A DNA stretch of 9,810 bases, taken from positions 1 through 9,810 of the forward strand of contig RFWA01000070.1 of NCBI GenBank assembly GCA_009922295.1. The letters are read 5' to 3'. How positions within the stretch are numbered: the first letter of the stretch is position 1; each line of letters opens with the position of its first letter. Source of the stretch: Betaproteobacteria bacterium. Lineage in GTDB: Bacteria > Pseudomonadota > Gammaproteobacteria > Burkholderiales > Burkholderiaceae_C. Shown in pieces: positions 7,754 through 9,810 of this stretch. The notes below the pieces were generated by a model. It did no database searches. It was given only the letters and a program-made list of their open reading frames with translations, and had not been told where the DNA came from. Made by a program: the position numbers and the translations under genes.

Positions 7754-7830
7754 TGCGCGACGATGGTGAGCGGCTGGTCACGGCCGGCCTGACCTCACGT
7801 GAAGAGCTGCTGCGCGTGACGCGCGACTAA
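7753..7830 (+). pseudogene. Out-of-frame remnant of the GspE C-terminus (25-codon ORF)
   Basis: An ATG at 7753-7755, overlapping the gspE TGA by one base (TGATG), opens 25 codons ending at TAA 7828-7830. The peptide starts MRDDGERLV and ends TSREELLRVTRD, which is the usual last part of GspE proteins. It is in frame 1, while gspE is in frame 2. The intervening helix region of the family, roughly 15 residues between the IHS and the RDDG motifs, is absent. The simplest reading is a deletion of about 46 bases, not a multiple of three. The remnant could be dead sequence, or be translated as a separate peptide by termination-reinitiation, since the stop and start overlap exactly as at the gspI/gspJ junction. 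An assembly error is also possible. Confidence 0.75.
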
Positions 7831-7859
7831 CCCGGCTGGCCCCAGCCACAACAAACGCC

Positions 7860-9092
7860 ATGCCGGTTTACTCATTTGAAGCACTGAGCGCCGACGGCCA
7901 GTCCCGCAAAGGGGTCATCGAAGCCGATTCAGCGCGTGCGGCGCGCGCCCAGTTGCGTGCACAGGCGCTGGTGCCGCTCAAGGTGGATCTGGCTGGTGCG
8001 TCGGGTGCCGATTCGACGGCTCAAGGCGCCGCCGCTGGGCCGGGTCGGAGCCGGCGGGTGTTCAAGCCACTTGGTTTGATGATCTGGACCCGCCAACTCG
8101 CTGGCCTGGTGTCGTCGGGCCTGCCCTTGGAGCGGGCGCTGACCTCACTGGCAGACGAGGCTGAACAAGACGCCCAGCGCTATCTGGTGGCCAATTTGCG
8201 GGCCGAGGTCAATGGCGGCGCCACCTTTGCCCGAGCCTTGGCGCAGCACCCGCGCGAGTTTTCTGCCATTTACGTCGCCGTCATCGACGCTGGCGAGCAA
8301 AGCGGTAATCTGGGCCTGGTGCTTGAGCGGCTGGCTGATGACCTCGAGGAGCAGCAGGCGCTCAAGGCCAAGCTGATTGGCGCGGCCCTGTACCCGGCGA
8401 TCGTGACCTTGGTGGCCATCTTCATCGTGCTGTTTCTGGTGACCTACGTGGTACCGCAGGTGGCCCAGGTGTTTGCAGGTAGCAAGCGGGCCCTGCCGCT
8501 GCTGACCGTGCTGATGATCGGCCTCAGCGATCTGGCCAGGCAGCAGGGTTGGATCCTGCTGCTTGCTCTATTTTTAGGTGCAATAGGTGCGCGGATGGCG
8601 CTGGCGAACGCCGTTGTTCGTGAAAAGTTCGACGCCTTCTGGCTAACCTTGCCGGTGCTGGGTCGTCTGGCGCTGGGCTACAACGCAGCGCGGTTTGCCA
8701 ATACCTTGGCGATGCTGGCCGGTGCTGGCGTGCCGATTCTCAAAGCCCTTCAGGCTGCCGCTGAAACCCTGTCCAATCAGGCTATGCGGCGCGACGCGTT
8801 GGAGGCACTGGTGCTGGTGCGCGAAGGCGCCCCGCTGGCCGCGGCATTGGCGCAAAAAAAACGCTTTCCTGGCCTGCTGGCCATGTTTGCCCGCCTGGGC
8901 GAGCAAACTGGGCAGTTGCCGCTGATGCTGCAGCGGGCAGCCAAGCAGCTCAGTGCAGAAGTGCAGCGCCGCGCCATGCAATTGGCCACTCTGTTGGAGC
9001 CCTTACTGATCGTGGCCATGGGCGCGGTGGTGATGCTGATTGTGCTGGCGGTGCTGTTGCCCATCATCCAGCTCAATCAGCTGGTCAAGTAG
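7860..9092 (+). CDS. gspF: GspF inner-membrane platform protein
   Basis: A 410-residue polytopic inner-membrane protein of the GspF/PilC family, the core of the T2SS assembly platform that couples GspE to pseudopilin assembly. The N-terminus (MPVYSFEALSADGQSRKGVIEADSARAARAQL) is the characteristic start. Two repeated cytoplasmic GspF domains follow: about 73-195, with FTRQL-like WTRQLAGLVSSGLPLERAL and the VIDAGEQSGNL motif (141-151), and about 275-400, with ARFANTLAMLAGAGVPILKAL and the matching ARLGEQTGQLP motif (344-354). Membrane helices are at about 172-200, 215-245 and 375-403. An Ala/Gly/Ser-rich linker lies around 45-62. The ATG lies 106 bases after the gspE stop, with the gspE remnant in between. 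Length and domains are complete. An A8 run at 8854-8861 encodes QKK. Confidence 0.97.
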   Translation: MPVYSFEALSADGQSRKGVIEADSARAARAQLRAQALVPLKVDLAGASGADSTAQGAAAGPGRSRRVFKPLGLMIWTRQLAGLVSSGLPLERALTSLADEAEQDAQRYLVANLRAEVNGGATFARALAQHPREFSAIYVAVIDAGEQSGNLGLVLERLADDLEEQQALKAKLIGAALYPAIVTLVAIFIVLFLVTYVVPQVAQVFAGSKRALPLLTVLMIGLSDLARQQGWILLLALFLGAIGARMALANAVVREKFDAFWLTLPVLGRLALGYNAARFANTLAMLAGAGVPILKALQAAAETLSNQAMRRDALEALVLVREGAPLAAALAQKKRFPGLLAMFARLGEQTGQLPLMLQRAAKQLSAEVQRRAMQLATLLEPLLIVAMGAVVMLIVLAVLLPIIQLNQLVK

Positions 9093-9099
9093 CACTGCT

Positions 9100-9810
9100 C
9101 TAAAACGATTCCCAGTCGCCGTCGTCTTTGCCGCTGGCAGTGACAGGCTCCTTGGCCTTGGCTGGGCGCTGCGACATTAATTTAGCTGGGGTGGCAGTGG
9201 TGCTTGCTGAGGGCGCGCGCGCCGCCGCACCGAGCGGGGTGCCGCGGGCCCGTCGTTCGTCGCCCTGGTAATTGACCGCTTTTGGCAGGGCTGAGCGGAC
9301 CGCTGCCTCTAGTGTCCGGCTGCCGTAGTGCTCGTCTTGCCCAGTCAGTTTGAACACGGCCACCATCTGCACCAGCTCTTGAGCCTGCGACTTCAAACTG
9401 CTGGCCGCCGCCGCCATTTGCTCCACCAGCGCTGCGTTTTGCTGTGTCGCCTGGTCCATCAGCGTCACGGCTTGGCCTACCTGTGCCACGCCCAAGCTCT
9501 GCTCATTGCTGGCAGCGCTGATTTCGCCCATGATGTCTGTCACGCGCCGGATCGAGACCACCACCTCCGTCATGGTGACCCCCGCTTGGTCGACCAGCGC
9601 TGTGCCATGGGCCACACGTTCGACGCTGGCATTGATCAGGGCCTTGATTTCCTTGGCGGCCTCAGCGGATCGACCGGCCAGGGACCGCACTTCGCTCGCG
9701 ACTACGGCAAAGCCGCGCCCCTGCTCGCCGGCGCGTGCTGCCTCCACCGCAGCATTGAGCGCCAGGATATTGGTCTGGAAGGCAATACCGTCAATGACTT
9801 GAATAATGTC
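9100..9810 (-). CDS. Methyl-accepting chemotaxis protein, C-terminal 236 residues (partial)
   Basis: The 3' part of a chemoreceptor gene; the start lies beyond the right edge. The frame is open from 9810. It opens with the near-invariant hairpin tip that contacts CheA and CheW: IIQVIDGIAFQTNILALNAA, then VEAARAGEQGRGFAVVASEV. The returning signalling helix follows (RSLAGRSAEAAKEIKALI, then EISAASNEQSLGVAQVGQAV and MDQATQQNAALVEQMA) to about visible residue 150. A flexible Ala/Pro/Thr/Lys-rich linker of about 75 residues leads to the C-terminal pentapeptide DWESF. This fits the xWxxF tether for the CheR methyltransferase found at the end of E. coli Tsr and Tar. Sensor and membrane domains are not visible, so the ligand cannot be guessed. 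It is convergent with gspF and not obviously linked to secretion. Confidence 0.96.
   Translation of the reverse strand, partial: DIIQVIDGIAFQTNILALNAAVEAARAGEQGRGFAVVASEVRSLAGRSAEAAKEIKALINASVERVAHGTALVDQAGVTMTEVVVSIRRVTDIMGEISAASNEQSLGVAQVGQAVTLMDQATQQNAALVEQMAAAASSLKSQAQELVQMVAVFKLTGQDEHYGSRTLEAAVRSALPKAVNYQGDERRARGTPLGAAARAPSASTTATPAKLMSQRPAKAKEPVTASGKDDGDWESF

Noticed and set aside
7739..7755. Programmed frameshift joining gspE to its tail
   Set aside because: The codons before the stop (CAC AGC TGT GCC TGA) contain no slippery heptamer, and about 15 conserved residues would still be missing, so a deletion explains it better.
9506..9802. Plus-strand ORF opposite the MCP gene
   Set aside because: Overlaps the most conserved part of the chemoreceptor on the opposite strand, so the minus-strand reading is certainly the real one.
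1..9810. CRISPR array, RNA gene, insertion sequence or defence system
   Set aside because: No regularly spaced repeats, tRNA or rRNA signature, transposase or terminal inverted repeats are visible; the window is almost fully occupied by recognised T2SS and chemotaxis genes.

Overview
The window holds most of a type II secretion system (T2SS) operon on the plus strand, followed by the 3' part of a convergent methyl-accepting chemotaxis protein (MCP) gene on the minus strand. High GC, strong GC-rich codon bias, the style of the Gsp proteins, and an AT-rich hairpin resembling a short interspersed repeat I recall from Comamonadaceae genomes suggest a betaproteobacterium of the Burkholderiales, probably Comamonadaceae. 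The genus cannot be fixed from this sequence.

Layout: end of gspI (1-123), gspJ (123-821), gspK (818-1840), gspL (1857-3074), gspM (3071-3550), gspN (3594-4388), gspD (4395-6464), gspE (6488-7753, with an out-of-frame remnant of its 3' end at 7753-7830), gspF (7860-9092), then a chemoreceptor gene reading leftward (9810-9100, start outside the window). Junctions are tight: I/J share one base, J/K and L/M share an ATGA, and the other gaps are 6-43 bases, apart from 106 bases between the gspE stop and gspF that hold the gspE remnant. There is no non-coding stretch over 300 bases and no visible internal promoter or terminator, so I-J-K-L-M-N-D-E-F is probably one transcript starting upstream.

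How the genes work together: GspI, J and K are minor pseudopilins forming the pseudopilus tip. GspL and M, with GspF, form the inner-membrane assembly platform that recruits the cytoplasmic ATPase GspE. GspN is an accessory membrane protein. GspD is the outer-membrane secretin through which folded exoproteins leave. gspG and gspH are presumably upstream. gspC is not in the window.

No new kind of biological system was found. The main points of interest are local. The 3' end of gspE has lost about 15 codons plus one base relative to the family, leaving a truncated ATPase and a small overlapping out-of-frame ORF that encodes the missing C-terminus. GspE also has an unusually compact tetracysteine motif. 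The hydrophobic core of the GspD signal peptide is encoded by an AT-rich, repeat-like hairpin block. The chemoreceptor ends in a CheR-binding-type pentapeptide.
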